Below are positions 35,014-45,709 of a stretch of DNA of 64,000 bases, piece after piece. The stretch covers positions 1 through 64,000 of the forward strand of contig JAJOZX010009430.1 of NCBI GenBank assembly GCA_023014485.1. The letters run 5' to 3'. Within the stretch, counting starts at the first letter, position 1. Every line of letters starts with the position of its first letter. The position numbers and the translations under genes are program-made. The DNA is from Bathynomus jamesi. Lineage: Eukaryota > Arthropoda > Malacostraca > Isopoda > Cirolanidae. The notes beneath the pieces were generated by a model. That model searched no databases and had not been told where the DNA came from. It saw only the letters and a list, made by a program, of their open reading frames with translations.

Positions 35014-35207
35014 GACGTGATTCCCAACCGGTGGGCCATGGCCCACTTGTTTGTCTTTTAGCATCATGTTAATGAATGTTAATAACAAAAATTTGCTTAT
35101 TAAACCTTATATAAACATAATACCAGCTTAGCAACATGGGAGGTGGGCTATGAGTTATTCGAATCGGCTCTAGTGGGCCATCGCTTCAAAAAGGTTGGGA
35201 ACCACTG
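35014..35207. mobile_element. hAT-like MITE
   Basis: Left CGTGATTCCCAACCGGTGGG and CCATGG; right, inverted, CAGTGGTTCCCAACCTTTTT and GAAGCGATGGCCCAC. CAGTGGTTCCCAACC is a recurrent hAT terminus. An exact 8-bp duplication could not be fixed. Confidence 0.55.
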
Positions 35208-35274
35208 GAGCCTCTAGACTAACAATTAGACTATCTATCGCACAATTTACGATAGATAAATGAGTAATGATTAG

Positions 35275-35455
35275 GTTATTTAACCACCTCCGCAATATCT
35301 AAGGTCATATGGACGAGATCTACATCTTTACTGGGATCCGAACCACGCGTCGCTACATAGTCTGGACGCGAAGGACAGTCTCCCATCCAACTACTATCCG
35401 ACCCATTGTCGCTTAACCTCGCTGATCGACAAGAAGCGATATCATGACGTAGCCC
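35275..35455 (-). mobile_element. 5S rRNA-derived SINE, family C, copy 3
   Basis: On the minus strand: GATCAGCGAGGTTAAGCGAC, AATGGGTCGGATAGTAGTTG and GGATGGGAGACTGTCC, then CTATGTAGCGACGCGTGGTT, CGGATCCCAGTAAAG and TAGATCTCGTCCATATGACC. About as complete as copy 1, with the same boundaries. Confidence 0.8.
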
Positions 35456-35509
35456 TCCAATTTATAGTACAAGATGACGAATTCTACGACTATACGCGTG
35501 TTATTTGTG

Positions 35510-35635
35510 AAGCGCTATTTCCATACGAAGTGTAATGTGATTTTAAAACAATTTGGAGCAAGGGAAGCCCCTCGCGGATCTGCGAGAGAGAGACTAATAG
35601 AGAAGTTCGAAGTTACTGAAGATGTGATTAGATAG
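35510..35635 (+). pseudogene. Mariner-type transposase N-terminal (HTH) fragment
   Basis: The frame FVKRYFHTKCNVILKQFGAR followed by RGSARERLIEKFEVTEDVI fits the first helix-turn-helix of mariner/IS630 transposases. It is isolated: no catalytic domain and no termini are seen. It starts right after the 5S SINE. Confidence 0.55.
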
Positions 35636-35764
35636 CCTTTTTAATCTAATGAACCTAGCCGAAACTATATGAAAAATTTCCAAAGTTCCGAAACAATAGT
35701 TGTTGTAAAATTGTAAATAACAAATAATTCGTAAAATACGAAACAGAATCCAGCGTCCTTTTTA

Positions 35765-35767
35765 GAG

Positions 35768-35864
<97 letters not shown>

Positions 35865-35865
35865 C
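35765..35865. repeat. (TA)n microsatellite
   Basis: Two TA tracts separated by short interruptions. Confidence 0.95.
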
Positions 35866-36098
35866 AGTACGAAGCTTTATACCTACTTCAGAAGTATACA
35901 AACACGTAGAGATGGTAAGAGTATGGTACTGATGAAAGAGGTATTGATCAGTTATTTGGTTGAAGCGCATTGATCAACATGTTGAATGAATAGAACAGAA
36001 GTCGCTGCAGTGTTTGTGGACTTGGAGAAAAGGTTTAAGATAAGGTAAACAGTTTTGGAACAAAGGAAAATGTACAGGAGATTCGGTTTCATACTAAA

Positions 36099-36313
36099 AT
36101 TAATGGGTGCTCTTCCAATACGTGCTCTACCGTAAAACTTACATTCCAATATGTGCTAACTAACGAAAATATCACGACCTAACCTAACCAATCGTCAAGG
36201 GCGTACAATTGACCTAACGATTGGTTAGGTTAGGTCGTGATATTTTCGTTAGTTAGCACATATTGGAATGTAAATTTTACGGTAGAGCACGTATTGGAAG
36301 AGCACCAATTAAT
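36099..36313. repeat. Palindromic repeat family H, copy 2 (215 bp)
   Basis: An almost perfect palindrome: left arm ATTAATGGGTGCTCTTCCAA, TACGTGCTCTACCGTAAAAC, TTACATTCCAATATGTGC, TAACTAACGAAAATATCACG, ACCTAACCTAACCAATCG; the right arm is its reverse complement with few mismatches. The apex is TCAAGGGCGTACAATTGACC. The outer 60 bp are unique to this copy. Confidence 0.75.
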
Positions 36314-36428
36314 GTTATGTTAATTGTTGCTTATGTTGTGCTATTATTATTGTTGATGAAATTGATGACAGCTTTCAAACTTAGCTACAGGAATGAATGA
36401 ATAAATAATATATATATAATATATATAT

Positions 36429-36699
36429 AAAACCTTGGTTAATTTTGGTTTTGCTTCCGCCCGAATTGTTCCTTCTGACGAAGGTTAAGCTTGTCACTCC
36501 ACCTTAGACCCACAGTTTAACGTGGAATCCGAACCACGCCCCATCAGCAGCCCAGCGTCTTTATCAACAAGCTACCCAGGGTACCTATTTATCTATCGAC
36601 CAATTTCTTTATTGTGCGCACCGCCTGCCGTCACTGGGTTTGATCCCGGGGCCAATGGATTCGTAGTCAGCGACGCTAACCACTACACCATCGAGGCGT
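36429..36699 (-). mobile_element. Dimeric tRNA-like SINE, family A, copy 6
   Basis: Minus-strand copy between (TA)n tracts, with a deletion of the CATCCTTCC segment (GTGCGCACCGCC follows TTTATTGTGCG directly). Unit 2 is GTAGCTTGTTGATAAAGACG and GTGGTTCGGATTCCACG; unit 1 is GTGTAGTGGTTAGCGTCGCT and GATCAAACCCAGTGACGG. Confidence 0.75.
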
Positions 36700-36707
36700 G
36701 TATATAA

Positions 36708-36741
<34 letters not shown>

Positions 36742-36971
36742 TCTTTAATTTTATTAATGATAAACAAAAACGTATTACAAATTAATTTTTAAGATTTTAC
36801 GTTTGTAGGCGAATTTTTTCCAGAAACTGCATAATTATTGTTGTTAAAAATTTTGGAAATATAAAAATTATGGAATGTTTGATTGCGTGCAATCACGCAA
36901 TTGTATTTGCAGTCTCTCTCCGATCATGCAAGACCGATCAAGCAATAAAAAGTAAATGTAATGAGGGGGTT

Positions 36972-37170
36972 GGTTAACCTCCTTCGCAACATCTAAGGTC
37001 TTATGAAGGAGGGGACCTACAGCTTTACGTGGGATCCGAACCACGGGTCGCTACATAATCTAGACGCGGAATACGGTCTCCCATCCAACTTCTTTCCAAA
37101 CCCAATATCGCTTAACTTCATTGATCGACGGGATGAGGTGTTACAACAATAGCTACGACATAACCCAGCG
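36972..37170 (-). mobile_element. 5S rRNA-derived SINE, family C, copy 4
   Basis: On the minus strand: GATCAATGAAGTTAAGCGAT, ATTGGGTTTGGAAAGAAGTT and GGATGGGAGACCGTATTCCG, then TAGCGACCCGTGGTTCGGAT, CCCACGTAAAGCTGTAGGTC and CCCTCCTTCATAAGACC. Confidence 0.8.
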
Positions 37171-37834
37171 TTGGAAAGAGAATTTTAATATATTCTAAAA
37201 TAATTTCTGTTATGATTTAAGTTTAGAGTTGTAATTTTGTAAAAAAAGTTGTTAATTGTGTGGTTCATAGTTATTAGTTATATTTTTAATGACATTTGAA
37301 AGAGATCCGATTAAAATATATTAAAATTCAGTACTTAATTAAGAGTTAATGTGTCTGACTGTCTCTCTGTGTGTCTGACTGTCTCTCTGTGTGTCTGACT
37401 GTCTCTCTGTGTGTCTGACTCTCTCTCTGTGTGTCTGACTCACTCTCTCTCTCTCAAAGATGATAGAGATGTACTAAAGGTAAAAAGAAACGAGGAACGC
37501 ATAACGGAAGCCATAAGTAAAAAGGGTTCAGTGAAAGAGAGAGATTCTTCATCTTGAAAGAAAAACGATGAATGAGACCGGATCTTGGCAACGATGAACA
37601 GATCTTCCGATGGATGAGACCGAATTTCACCCATTTTTATTCCTCTTCTCCAATCCCAAAATTTTCTTTACATTCACTTGCAGCCCCATCTTTTTACCGA
37701 TTTTCAGGGAGGCTGGGGGAGGGGTTTCCTTTTTAGGGACTTTTAGTTTAATGAATTAGGCGAGAGGTTTGCCTTCCAAATTATTGTAAAAAATAATTTA
37801 CTGCATGAAGCACTGTATAGGTCCCCATACTCTG

Positions 37835-37878
<44 letters not shown>

Positions 37879-37944
37879 TGGACAAACTGTTAGATAAATA
37901 CATCTGTCAGCATACGTACATACATATATGCACATAACATGTAT
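37171..37944. other. Anonymous sequence with a 20-bp tandem repeat and (TA)n
   Basis: Six tandem units of GTGTCTGACTGTCTCTCTGT at 37341-37460 and (TA)n at 37839-37875. An open frame at 37440-37634 has no recognised similarity. Confidence 0.6.
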
Positions 37945-39335
37945 AAGGGGTTCCAAAAAACCTTAGCCCTCCCATTTGCAGCTTACATGTTTACTTATAT
38001 CGAAATAGTTTTTAGTGATTATAAAAATATATAAAATTCTTTATTTATTGCAGGTATTAAAATTACTCAAGCTGATAAGTGATAATATAATGGCTTCTCA
38101 ATTAATTGGTGATTCGGAGAGGCAACGTGTGATAGATCGCATACGAGCAATAACATTTCGGGAAGCTCGTGATGCTGGAGCCACCTTCATAACACGTTCA
38201 TGGGTTGCCAAAAAGTTGCGAAGAAATGAGGATTTCATCAAAAGAAATTGGAATAAAACTTTGGATGAATGTGAAATGGATACAACCAAATCTGGGCGCC
38301 CAAATCTGCCACTCTCTCAGGAAACAAAGGACATCATGAAAGCGGTACGCGTAAGCGGAAAAACAGCTGTGCTAAACTTTCTAGAGAGATCGAAGTGTTG
38401 AGAGGAAAGATCGTTAGTGGTGAGATCATTCGACTGTACCGTCATAGGCAAGGTTTAAAGCCTTGGCATGAACTTCCAAAGCCAAGAAAAACTCAACTCA
38501 ACTCAACTCAACTTAACATCGATGACAGAATGTGGTTTGCCCATTATCTTGAAGATTGGAATGTGGATGATTTCATGCATTTAGCTGTCTCCTATGAATT
38601 TTTTGTTTACGTAACACGTCGGCCTAACTACCAAAATGATCGAGTGTGGGCCACAACACCAGATGAAATCGGTGACAATGAACATTATCGCGAATTATTA
38701 AAAAGTCCAGACTGTGTTGGTGTGTTTGTTTTGTTCACTGCAAAGAAACTCATGTGGGTGCTGAAGCCAAATGGTCAGAGTTGGGATGGACAGTATTTTC
38801 GTGATATTATTCTATCCCAGCATGTCATTCCTTTTCTAAGAAACCCAAACAATGTTATGGATGTCGATCAGGTCACATTTCTGCACGATAAGGCCCCCTG
38901 CTTTTAAGGCATTAGCCACTCAACAGTTGTTGCGGAACCATGAGATCGATTTCTTTGGAAATGAAGAATGACCAGGAAATTCTCCTGACCTGACCGTCTG
39001 TGAACACATTGGATCAGTTATAAAGAACAAGGGTGAATATCTCTTGTTTCAAGAACCTGCAGCAAATCGATTTTCGAAGGATACAATGACGCAACACATT
39101 GAAACTGTTTTAGCAAATTTGCGTAACGATCAAGATCTATTCACGTCACTTTTGGCAAACTACCCAAAGCGAATTCAGGCTGTCTTGGAAGCCGATGGCG
39201 GGAACACCAAGTTTTAATTGGTTCTCATTAAATGCAGGATTAAATTCTCTTTTGTAAGGTATTTTTAGTTTTACTGTACCTCTAATGGTTTAGGCCATGG
39301 GCGGGGGGGGGGGGGTAAGGTTTATTAGAGCCCCA
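37945..39335 (+). mobile_element. DD37E-type (IS630-Tc1-mariner) transposon, near full length
   Basis: About 1.39 kb. Left end AGGGGTTCCAAAAAACCTTA and GCCCTCCC. Right end inverted GGGGCTCTAATAAACCTTAC and CCCCCCC. The right terminal repeat contains an expanded G run (39302-39315). It encodes one transposase with a frameshift, a stop and a lost catalytic residue. Confidence 0.75.
38090..39217 (+). pseudogene. DD37E-type transposase, frameshift plus stop
   Basis: Starts at the ATG of MASQLIGDSERQRVIDRIRA, with an HTH (SWVAKKLRRNEDFIKRNWNK). A frameshift near 38390 joins to VLRGKIVSGEI. SYEFFVYVTRRPNYQNDR (about 38587-38640) sits where the family has an SDEF-type motif, so the first catalytic Asp seems changed to Tyr (from recall of the family). 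VTFLHDKAPC (about 38873) holds the second Asp. SPDLTVCEHIG (about 38985) holds the final Glu, with 37 residues between. A TGA interrupts EE*PGNSPD at 38969, probably from TGG. A pentanucleotide run (AACTC)n at 38491-38512 lies in frame. It resembles the ITmD37E group. Confidence 0.75.
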
Positions 39336-39426
39336 TACATAAACAGGCATGTTGACACGTGACTTGCATGTATGATTTATAAATGAATTTAAAAACTGGC
39401 CAAATTTTCACACACTTAAACTGTGA

Positions 39427-39428
<2 letters not shown>

Positions 39429-39485
<57 letters not shown>

Positions 39486-39495
39486 TATATATGAG
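39429..39495. repeat. (TA)n microsatellite
   Basis: TA tract followed by a short GA tract. (GT)n lies at 39632-39677. Confidence 0.95.
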
Positions 39496-39628
39496 AGAGA
39501 GTAAAGTAAAGCATAAATTTTTTGAGGGGTAGCTCAAGAAAACTCTCCAGTTTTATACTGTTACGAAAATTAATTTTTGTTTGGTTCGTGAACATGTCTT
39601 CTATTTCTTGTTTACAGACAATTAGCAT

Positions 39629-39631
<3 letters not shown>

Positions 39632-39677
<46 letters not shown>
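39632..39677. repeat. (GT)n microsatellite
   Basis: Pure GT repeat. The neighbouring 39500-39950 shows no recognised gene. Confidence 0.95.
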
Positions 39678-39679
<2 letters not shown>

Positions 39680-39954
39680 ACACATTGTTCAATGCTCCTT
39701 TTCTTGGTGTTTTGCGCGCGTAAACAATTACACCACTGATAAAATGGTAGAAGTGGTTTTAGCTTGACTATGTATACTGTACGCGAGTTTGTGTTCGTGA
39801 CAACCTTGTGTCTTCGCGGCAGTATTTGAAATACGGACAAAGCTCATCGCGACACGAACGTTCGTGTACGGACATTAGCAGTGTCGTCATAGATTGATTT
39901 TATTTTTTATTACAGTTATTAAATATAATAGTTATACTAGGTTTGGGTTTTTTT

Positions 39955-40005
39955 GAGCAGAAAGAGGAGCCAAGGGTGGGTGCCCGCAAAATGGCCACCT
40001 TTATA

Positions 40006-40051
<46 letters not shown>

Positions 40052-40265
40052 CAAAATAAAGGTCTCAGAGGCTCACGAAGCTTTTTTTTTTTATAAATTT
40101 TGAGAAGATTGTGTAGTGTGTAAAAGGCCTGTATGCGTAGGAAGAATAAAGGGAGAAGTGTGTGTTTTAAGAGCATGCTGGACTGCTCATAGGGTAGATG
40201 AGACACGGAAAAAGATCGGCCAAGGAGGATAGTGACGGGAGAAACTGGAGTTCCAGTCGATTGGT
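39955..40265. repeat. Interspersed repeat shared with 5120-5330, containing (GA)n
   Basis: GAGGAGCCAAGGGTGGGTGC followed by CCGCAAAATGGCC, with (GA)n at 40007-40051. Then GAAGATTGTGTAGTGTGTAA, and toward the end GGGTAGATGAGACACGG, parallel to GAGTAGATGAAACATTG at the end of the first copy. Confidence 0.45.
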
Positions 40266-40788
40266 GTTTACAATCTCCTCCTTTAAAGGTTAGGTTAAGT
40301 TAATTACGTTATTAAAATTAGGTTGAACGTCGCCAACCACAACCGAGAATGTGAAGATGTTGGTTTTACGATATCTAAAGGTGTGTGTGTGTGTGTGTAC
40401 ACATTAGATCCCTATTAAAACCATACAGAGATTATACTTTACCTCAGAATAAGATCTCTTCTAAAGTAAATCCATAAAAAACAGTAAAATTTTGCAAAGT
40501 CGTCCTACAGAGCAGGGATGAGGGAATAGTTTCGCAAACTATTGTAGCTATTTTTCCTTTAATTTTTTTTCACTTATATAACCACTTGTAGCTGTCATAT
40601 TTTGTTAATTCGTTCAGATTTTGAAATAATAATTGTTTTAGTGTTGATCTTAATTTTAACATTATAAAGAAATAAAGAAAGTCCTTTTCTTTGGAAATGT
40701 GACATTTTTTCTTAAAGAATTTTATACCCTTTCATTTGGTAATTCAAAAAGAAAACACTAACTGTTTTTAAGGTGAAGGTCTTATATG

Positions 40789-40828
<40 letters not shown>

Positions 40829-41799
40829 TATAAATTATATACCTAACTTAAGATAATGGTTTTATACAGAAAGTCTGTTCTTTTAATAAATATTATATTG
40901 GTTGTTTGGGAGTAATTTTATACCATTCAAAGGTATTTGGAACTATGGAAGAGGTTTTTCTCTTATATTTGTATAGTTCATACCATAGTAGAGACAAAAG
41001 AAGTCATCATGTGTTTCTGTTTTGAATGTCCCTTTATTTTTCCTCTTTGCCAAATATCTCCTCTAATTCCACGATGACTCATTTCTCTTTCTCTCTTTCT
41101 CTCCGCTCGTTTTCCTCATTACGACAGCATCGTACACCTGGCACACAATGCAAAGTAGTTTTGTGATGGAAGAGACGTATAATGGTGTTCGTAATTCATT
41201 TATATTTATTTGGAAGGAAGATGTAATTGGTGTATGTGAAGATGTGTGTGTGAATACTTCGGTTATCGTTATTATGGATTTATTTTTAATATTTTTTTTA
41301 GATTTAGGATTTAGCAACAAGATTCAGGATTTAGCAGTAAGAGAAAAAGTTAGTTAAAAGTACCAATTTTAGGGTTTTAGAACCGTTTAGCGATTGGCCA
41401 ACCTATTCAAAATGGCTAATTCTCCCGTGTCATGTTAATACTAACAATTTAAGCAAGTCTGTAACCACAAAAATAAGAATGGTTGGTAGATAACATTGTA
41501 TGGACTGTATGGTTCACTTAAACATTGGTTAGTTGACAAGTCGTTTACCAAATACTGTGTTATTTTGGTTGTTGTGAGTATAAAGATCAACCTTGGTTAT
41601 ATTTTTAACATAATTTTGGAATATAATGTTACATTTTCTGCGAAAGAAATAAGATATGAGCCCCTCGGTAAAATTTAGGTTAAAAATGTAATCGGAGTTG
41701 GATAATGTATATAAATTATCTTTCAAATTTAACTACAGTTTTGAACCGAGTTTTATGGCGTCTGAAAATGGAATTTGAAACTACCTTTTTCACTACAGT
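40266..41799. other. Anonymous sequence with (GT)n and (CA)n
   Basis: (GT)n at 40381-40400 and (CA)n at 40795-40825. GATTTAGGATTTAGCAACAA is repeated once in GATTCAGGATTTAGCAGTAA (41300-41340). No gene is recognised. Open frames at 41148-41357 and 41496-41678 show no family resemblance. Confidence 0.45.
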
Positions 41800-41985
41800 T
41801 AATAATGAATGAGGAAAGCGAGAAACTGGTACAGCGCGCTCAGGCCAGACTAATGAGGCCCATTGTGCTAACTACTGGATTATTATTACCAGCATCACCG
41901 GGATTCGAACCCCCGACCTGTCTTTTCGTTTATTGGGAAACGATGTTACCCTTTGAATTACGAACGCTGGATTGTAACGGGCTTG
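41800..41985 (-). mobile_element. tRNA-like SINE, family D, copy 2
   Basis: On the minus strand: CAGGTCGGGGGTTCGAATCC (B box), CGGTGATGCTGGTAATAATA, AGTTAGCACAATGGGCCTCA, TTAGTCTGGCCTGAGCG and TACCAGTTTCTCGC. It aligns along its whole body with copies 30478-30649 and 58818-58995. Confidence 0.65.
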
Positions 41986-42095
41986 CAAAATTTTTTTCAC
42001 GTGACATTTCACTAAGTTTGTTTAGGGCTAGATTAAGATATAACCGTATTGTCTGTTTTTTTCAAATTATAGTGAATATACCAAGATTATACACG

Positions 42096-42102
<7 letters not shown>

Positions 42103-42133
<31 letters not shown>

Positions 42134-42362
42134 TTATATATGTAATCAGACTTTATCAAGGAAAATATTACCAATATCATGGTGCCATTTAGGGCCATTA
42201 TTCAATTGGCACTGATTTTTTTCTCTGTGTAACACTAAAGTAATTTCTCGAAGGAAATGTCCGGAAATGTCGTGTTCGCTTGAACAAAAGAACCAGGAAA
42301 CGGATTCTCTCGGTTTCTCCACAATTGGACACGAATTATCCAATAGATAATTAAAGAACAAT

Positions 42363-42433
<71 letters not shown>

Positions 42434-42440
42434 CTCTCTA
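42103..42440. repeat. Two (CT)n tracts
   Basis: (CT)n at 42103-42132 and a long one at 42363-42440. The latter abuts the LINE at 42445. Confidence 0.95.
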
Positions 42441-42444
42441 GCGC

Positions 42445-43393
42445 TCTCTCGTTGCCATGGGTATCACCTCGGTATGGGTTGTTCTAGAAGCTAGCTGTGA
42501 AGTGTAAGAATTTTTCCCTGGCGCCCTAAAGAATAGGCGGCAGAGGGTTGTAATTAAAGGGGCTAGCTCGGGATGTGCCTCGGTCACTAGCGGGGTTCCT
42601 CAGGGTTCCGTTTTGGGGCCACTGTTATTTATCATTTACATAAATGATATCGACGCTGGCATCGTCAGTAGGATCGCCAAATTTGCTGATGACACCAAGC
42701 TTGGGGCCAATGTTGGGACGCCCGAAGCGATCGAGAACTGCGTGCGGACCTACGTAGGATAGGAGAGTAGTCCGAAAAATGGCAAATGCCGTTTAACTTG
42801 GGTAAATGCAAGGTGATGCATATTGGTTACGCCAATCCCAAGCCGGACTACTACATGTTGGGGAGTAATATCGAGGCCATTGATTTTGAAAAGGACTTGG
42901 GTGTGCTAATTAGCAGCGACCTTAAGTTTACCAAACGGTGCGTAGAGGTGGAAAAGAAAGCCCAGAAGCTGTTGGGTTATATCAGGAGGCAATTTCAATT
43001 TCGGAACAGGGAGATTGCGCTCGCTCTGTACAATTTCCTGGTTCGGCCGCACCTGGAGTATGGTGTGCGGTTCTGGTCGCCCACACTCAGGAAAGATATT
43101 GAGAGGCTGGAGCGAGTGCAGGCGAGGGCCACAAAGTTAATCCCTTCCGTTAGGCATATGGGCTACAATCGACGCTTGTGTGTGTGGGAATTACTTTACT
43201 TAAAAAATCTGTGACACGTGGAACAGGTTACCTTCAGAAGTTGTGAACAGTTCCTCTGTGGATCAGTTCAAGAAAAGGTTAGACCGAATCTTGCACACTA
43301 TTTGAGGGTGTATGAATTTTTCCGTGGCATCCTTTGCCATTGGTACCTCTTCGGTATTGGCCGCAAGGCCTTTTGAGGTACTTCTTTTCCTTG

Positions 43394-43396
<3 letters not shown>
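42445..43396 (+). mobile_element. CR1-like LINE, 5'-truncated, between (CT)n tracts
   Basis: Plus-strand LINE remnant with the middle and end of the reverse transcriptase and a short 3' region. It lies exactly between (CT)n at 42363-42440 and (CT)n at 43397-43456. A related longer element at 62130-64000 also begins at a (CT)n tract. Confidence 0.75.
42540..43304 (+). pseudogene. LINE reverse transcriptase, C-terminal half
   Basis: VTSGVPQGSVLGPLLFIIYI (about 42588), then AKFADDTKLGANVG (about 42675) with the catalytic FADD box. After a frame break near 42760 comes the frame MPFNLGKCKVMHIGYANP, FEKDLGVLISSDLKFTKRC, ALYNFLVRPHLEYGVRFWSP and LERVQARATKLI (to about 43214). The C-terminal WNRLPSEVVNSSSVDQFKKR follows (about 43220-43275) in another frame. 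This is the canonical order of CR1/jockey-type elements. The polymerase would copy its RNA into DNA at a nicked target. The FADD box is intact but the frame is broken at least twice. Confidence 0.85.

Positions 43397-43456
<60 letters not shown>
43397..43456. repeat. (CT)n microsatellite
   Basis: Immediately follows the LINE 3' region. Confidence 0.95.
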
Positions 43457-43460
<4 letters not shown>

Positions 43461-43636
43461 TTCAGAAGTTGTGATTTTGGTCGTCGCCCAAACAAAATAT
43501 GAATTAATTTTAGTAAATTTTTATTTTCATTTTGCCAAATTAAAAATTGAAATTGAAATTTTATTTTCTATAATTAATTAACAATTCTTATTTATACTTC
43601 AATGCTGATACTAGTCGTGTGTGTGAAAGCCTTACA

Positions 43637-43680
<44 letters not shown>

Positions 43681-44366
43681 GGTTTTTCGACACAACCGCA
43701 ATGTTTTCACACTTTCTCACGTGTTCAATTCTGTATCGCGACACTCGACCAGTTTTAAAAACCTAATAACTGTAACCAAACCTTATTTAACTTTACCTAA
43801 CCTAGCGTGATCTCATTTAACCTAACCTTAATTATACGCTCTTTTTTCATGATAAAAGATAGCATTTATAAAGGTAATTCACCGCAGCGTAGTAAATGTC
43901 TATATATATATATATATATATTAGTTATGCTATCATATATAAAACACTAAAATATAATTGTTAGTGGTAATAAAATGATAAAATAAAAGAAACAATGAAA
44001 AATGTAAAAACTTAACCCTAAAATTAACTTTTATTATTAACGAAAACACAAAACTACGACTCGCTACGCTCTGATTCCAAACTTAATATTCGGAAATGGT
44101 GAAATCTGTCTAATATTTCAGTATTTTGTGAACGTGTTTGCAATTACTCTTCACAAATGATTTTAAAGGACAAATTTTAATATTACGCTGTTAATTTTTA
44201 TGCCTTTCGTGTTTAGAGAATGGTGTTGCGGCTTAGTGAAGTTTGTTTGTTCGGCTGTTGTTTTTTCATTTGGGGGGGTGGGGGGTGTCCCCCACACACT
44301 TTGCACCTCTTTTATACGCAGTTAATTTCGGCCCAGGAGGTATATGTATATATACAGTATATATAT

Positions 44367-44402
<36 letters not shown>

Positions 44403-44424
44403 ACGTCATAGTCTTGTTGTAAAG
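43457..44424. other. Anonymous sequence with (CA)n, TTAGG words and (TA)n
   Basis: (CA)n at 43634-43676, AACCT-rich words at 43785-43830, (TA)n at 43901-43921 and (CA)n at 44371-44400. No gene is recognised. Confidence 0.5.
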
Positions 44425-44564
44425 CCTTTTGTCGTTAGATCAGCGATGTTAAACTGTTAGTTGTGTTTACGAATTGGATGGTTGATCGTCATTCGCGTTT
44501 AAATGATTGTAATGACCCTTAGATGGTGCCGATTCCACGTAAAGCTGTAGGTCCCCTCCGTCAT
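44425..44564 (+). mobile_element. 5S rRNA-derived SINE, family C, copy 5 (diverged)
   Basis: TTAGATCAGCGATGTTAAAC, TTGGATGGTTGATCGTCATT, GCGTTTAAATGATTG, GATTCCACGTAAAGCTGTAG and GTCCCCTCCGTCATA. The head is decayed; the shared domain is well kept. Confidence 0.6.
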
Positions 44565-45459
44565 ATATAATCTTTGGTGGTGGTGGTGCGAAGGTGGTGA
44601 AACAACCCTAGATATTATTTTTCCCTCCAGAAGGAATGTTTTACGGGAGTTTACAGATGCAAATTATGATAATTCCTGAATTATTAATGGCTGAAAATTT
44701 ATAATTCAAATTTGGAAGTTTTGGTGAAGATAATTTAGGTGATGTTTTGAATGTATCCGAAAATAAAATTATTTGTAGTAATTATCAATTCCATTCATTT
44801 CAGTTGTTGAAGAAAATAATTCCCTTTTTATAATATTCGACTGTTGTTTTCTATGGAAATTTTTAATCAGAAAATTTTAGTGACATTTATTTTTTCGAAA
44901 GTAGACAGTTTTTCATCTTTTTTTTTTTTTTTTTTAAATGTCGCTTTTAAAAATGAAAAAAAATTCTTTGGTGTTTTTGTTTTGGAATTTAAAATTAAAA
45001 TAAGGGTTTTTGTATTAAAACATCTTCCTGTGTGTGTGTGTGTGTGTCTCTCTCTCTCTTTGTGTACGTGCGCGCATCTCCGAATAAGCGAGGTGCCAAC
45101 TTTTTAAAATCCATATACCCAATAATAATTAATTGACCTAACTTAATGTTAATGACTTCGAACCGAGAAAGACGTGATAAGTGTTTCGAGCGCAATTTAG
45201 AACTCGAAGGGTGGTTTCTGTTAAGTCATTAAATAGTGAGGTACTCTCTAATCTAGCATAACCTAACTTAACCAAACCTTAACTAACCTAACCTAACCTA
45301 ATAAAGACTAACCTATCTTTTTCCAACAGTAAAAATATTTCTAGATTTTTATTTTTTATTTTTTTTCTGAGGTACCAAAAGTGTTACTTCGCCAAAAAAT
45401 TACCCCACTACATCTGTGTATCGTTACACACTTGACCGCACTTGTTTAGTTGCCGTGCG

Positions 45460-45492
<33 letters not shown>

Positions 45493-45628
45493 TTATCCAG
45501 GTAATGGAAGAAAATTGAAATAAAGTCGAAAGCATTTAAAATACAAAATATATACACGCGTGGGAGAAAATATAGGAATGCATTGAAATATCAGGTCAAT
45601 ACTCCGTAGAGTTATTTAAAAATAATAT
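44565..45628. other. Anonymous sequence with (GT)n, AACCT run and (CA)n
   Basis: (GT)n at 45033-45047, an AACCT-rich stretch at 45258-45315 and (CA)n at 45462-45490. No gene is recognised. Confidence 0.5.
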
Positions 45629-45629
45629 A

Positions 45630-45708
45630 CAGGGTATCCCAAGAGTCACTGTCTATTTACAGTATTATTATTTCTGTAGAATAGATAGGGACTTCACGGA
45701 ACACCCTG
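45630..45708. mobile_element. 79-bp mariner-type MITE
   Basis: CAGGGTATCCCAAGAGTCAC, TGTCTATTT at the left and GAATAGATAGGGACTTCACG, GAACACCCTG at the right are inverted. TA flanks both ends. It is a tiny deletion derivative of the family at 31124-31792 and 56689-58107 ('gtctatttcagtg'). Confidence 0.7.
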
Positions 45709-45709
45709 T

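Noticed and set aside
35014..35207. TCTAGA on both sides as the target duplication of the hAT MITE
   Set aside because: The two copies are not at equivalent distance from the ends, so I did not claim a duplication.
41148..41357. A 69-codon open frame with charged residues
   Set aside because: No family resemblance, and it overlaps a similar-length frame on the other strand. Treated as chance.
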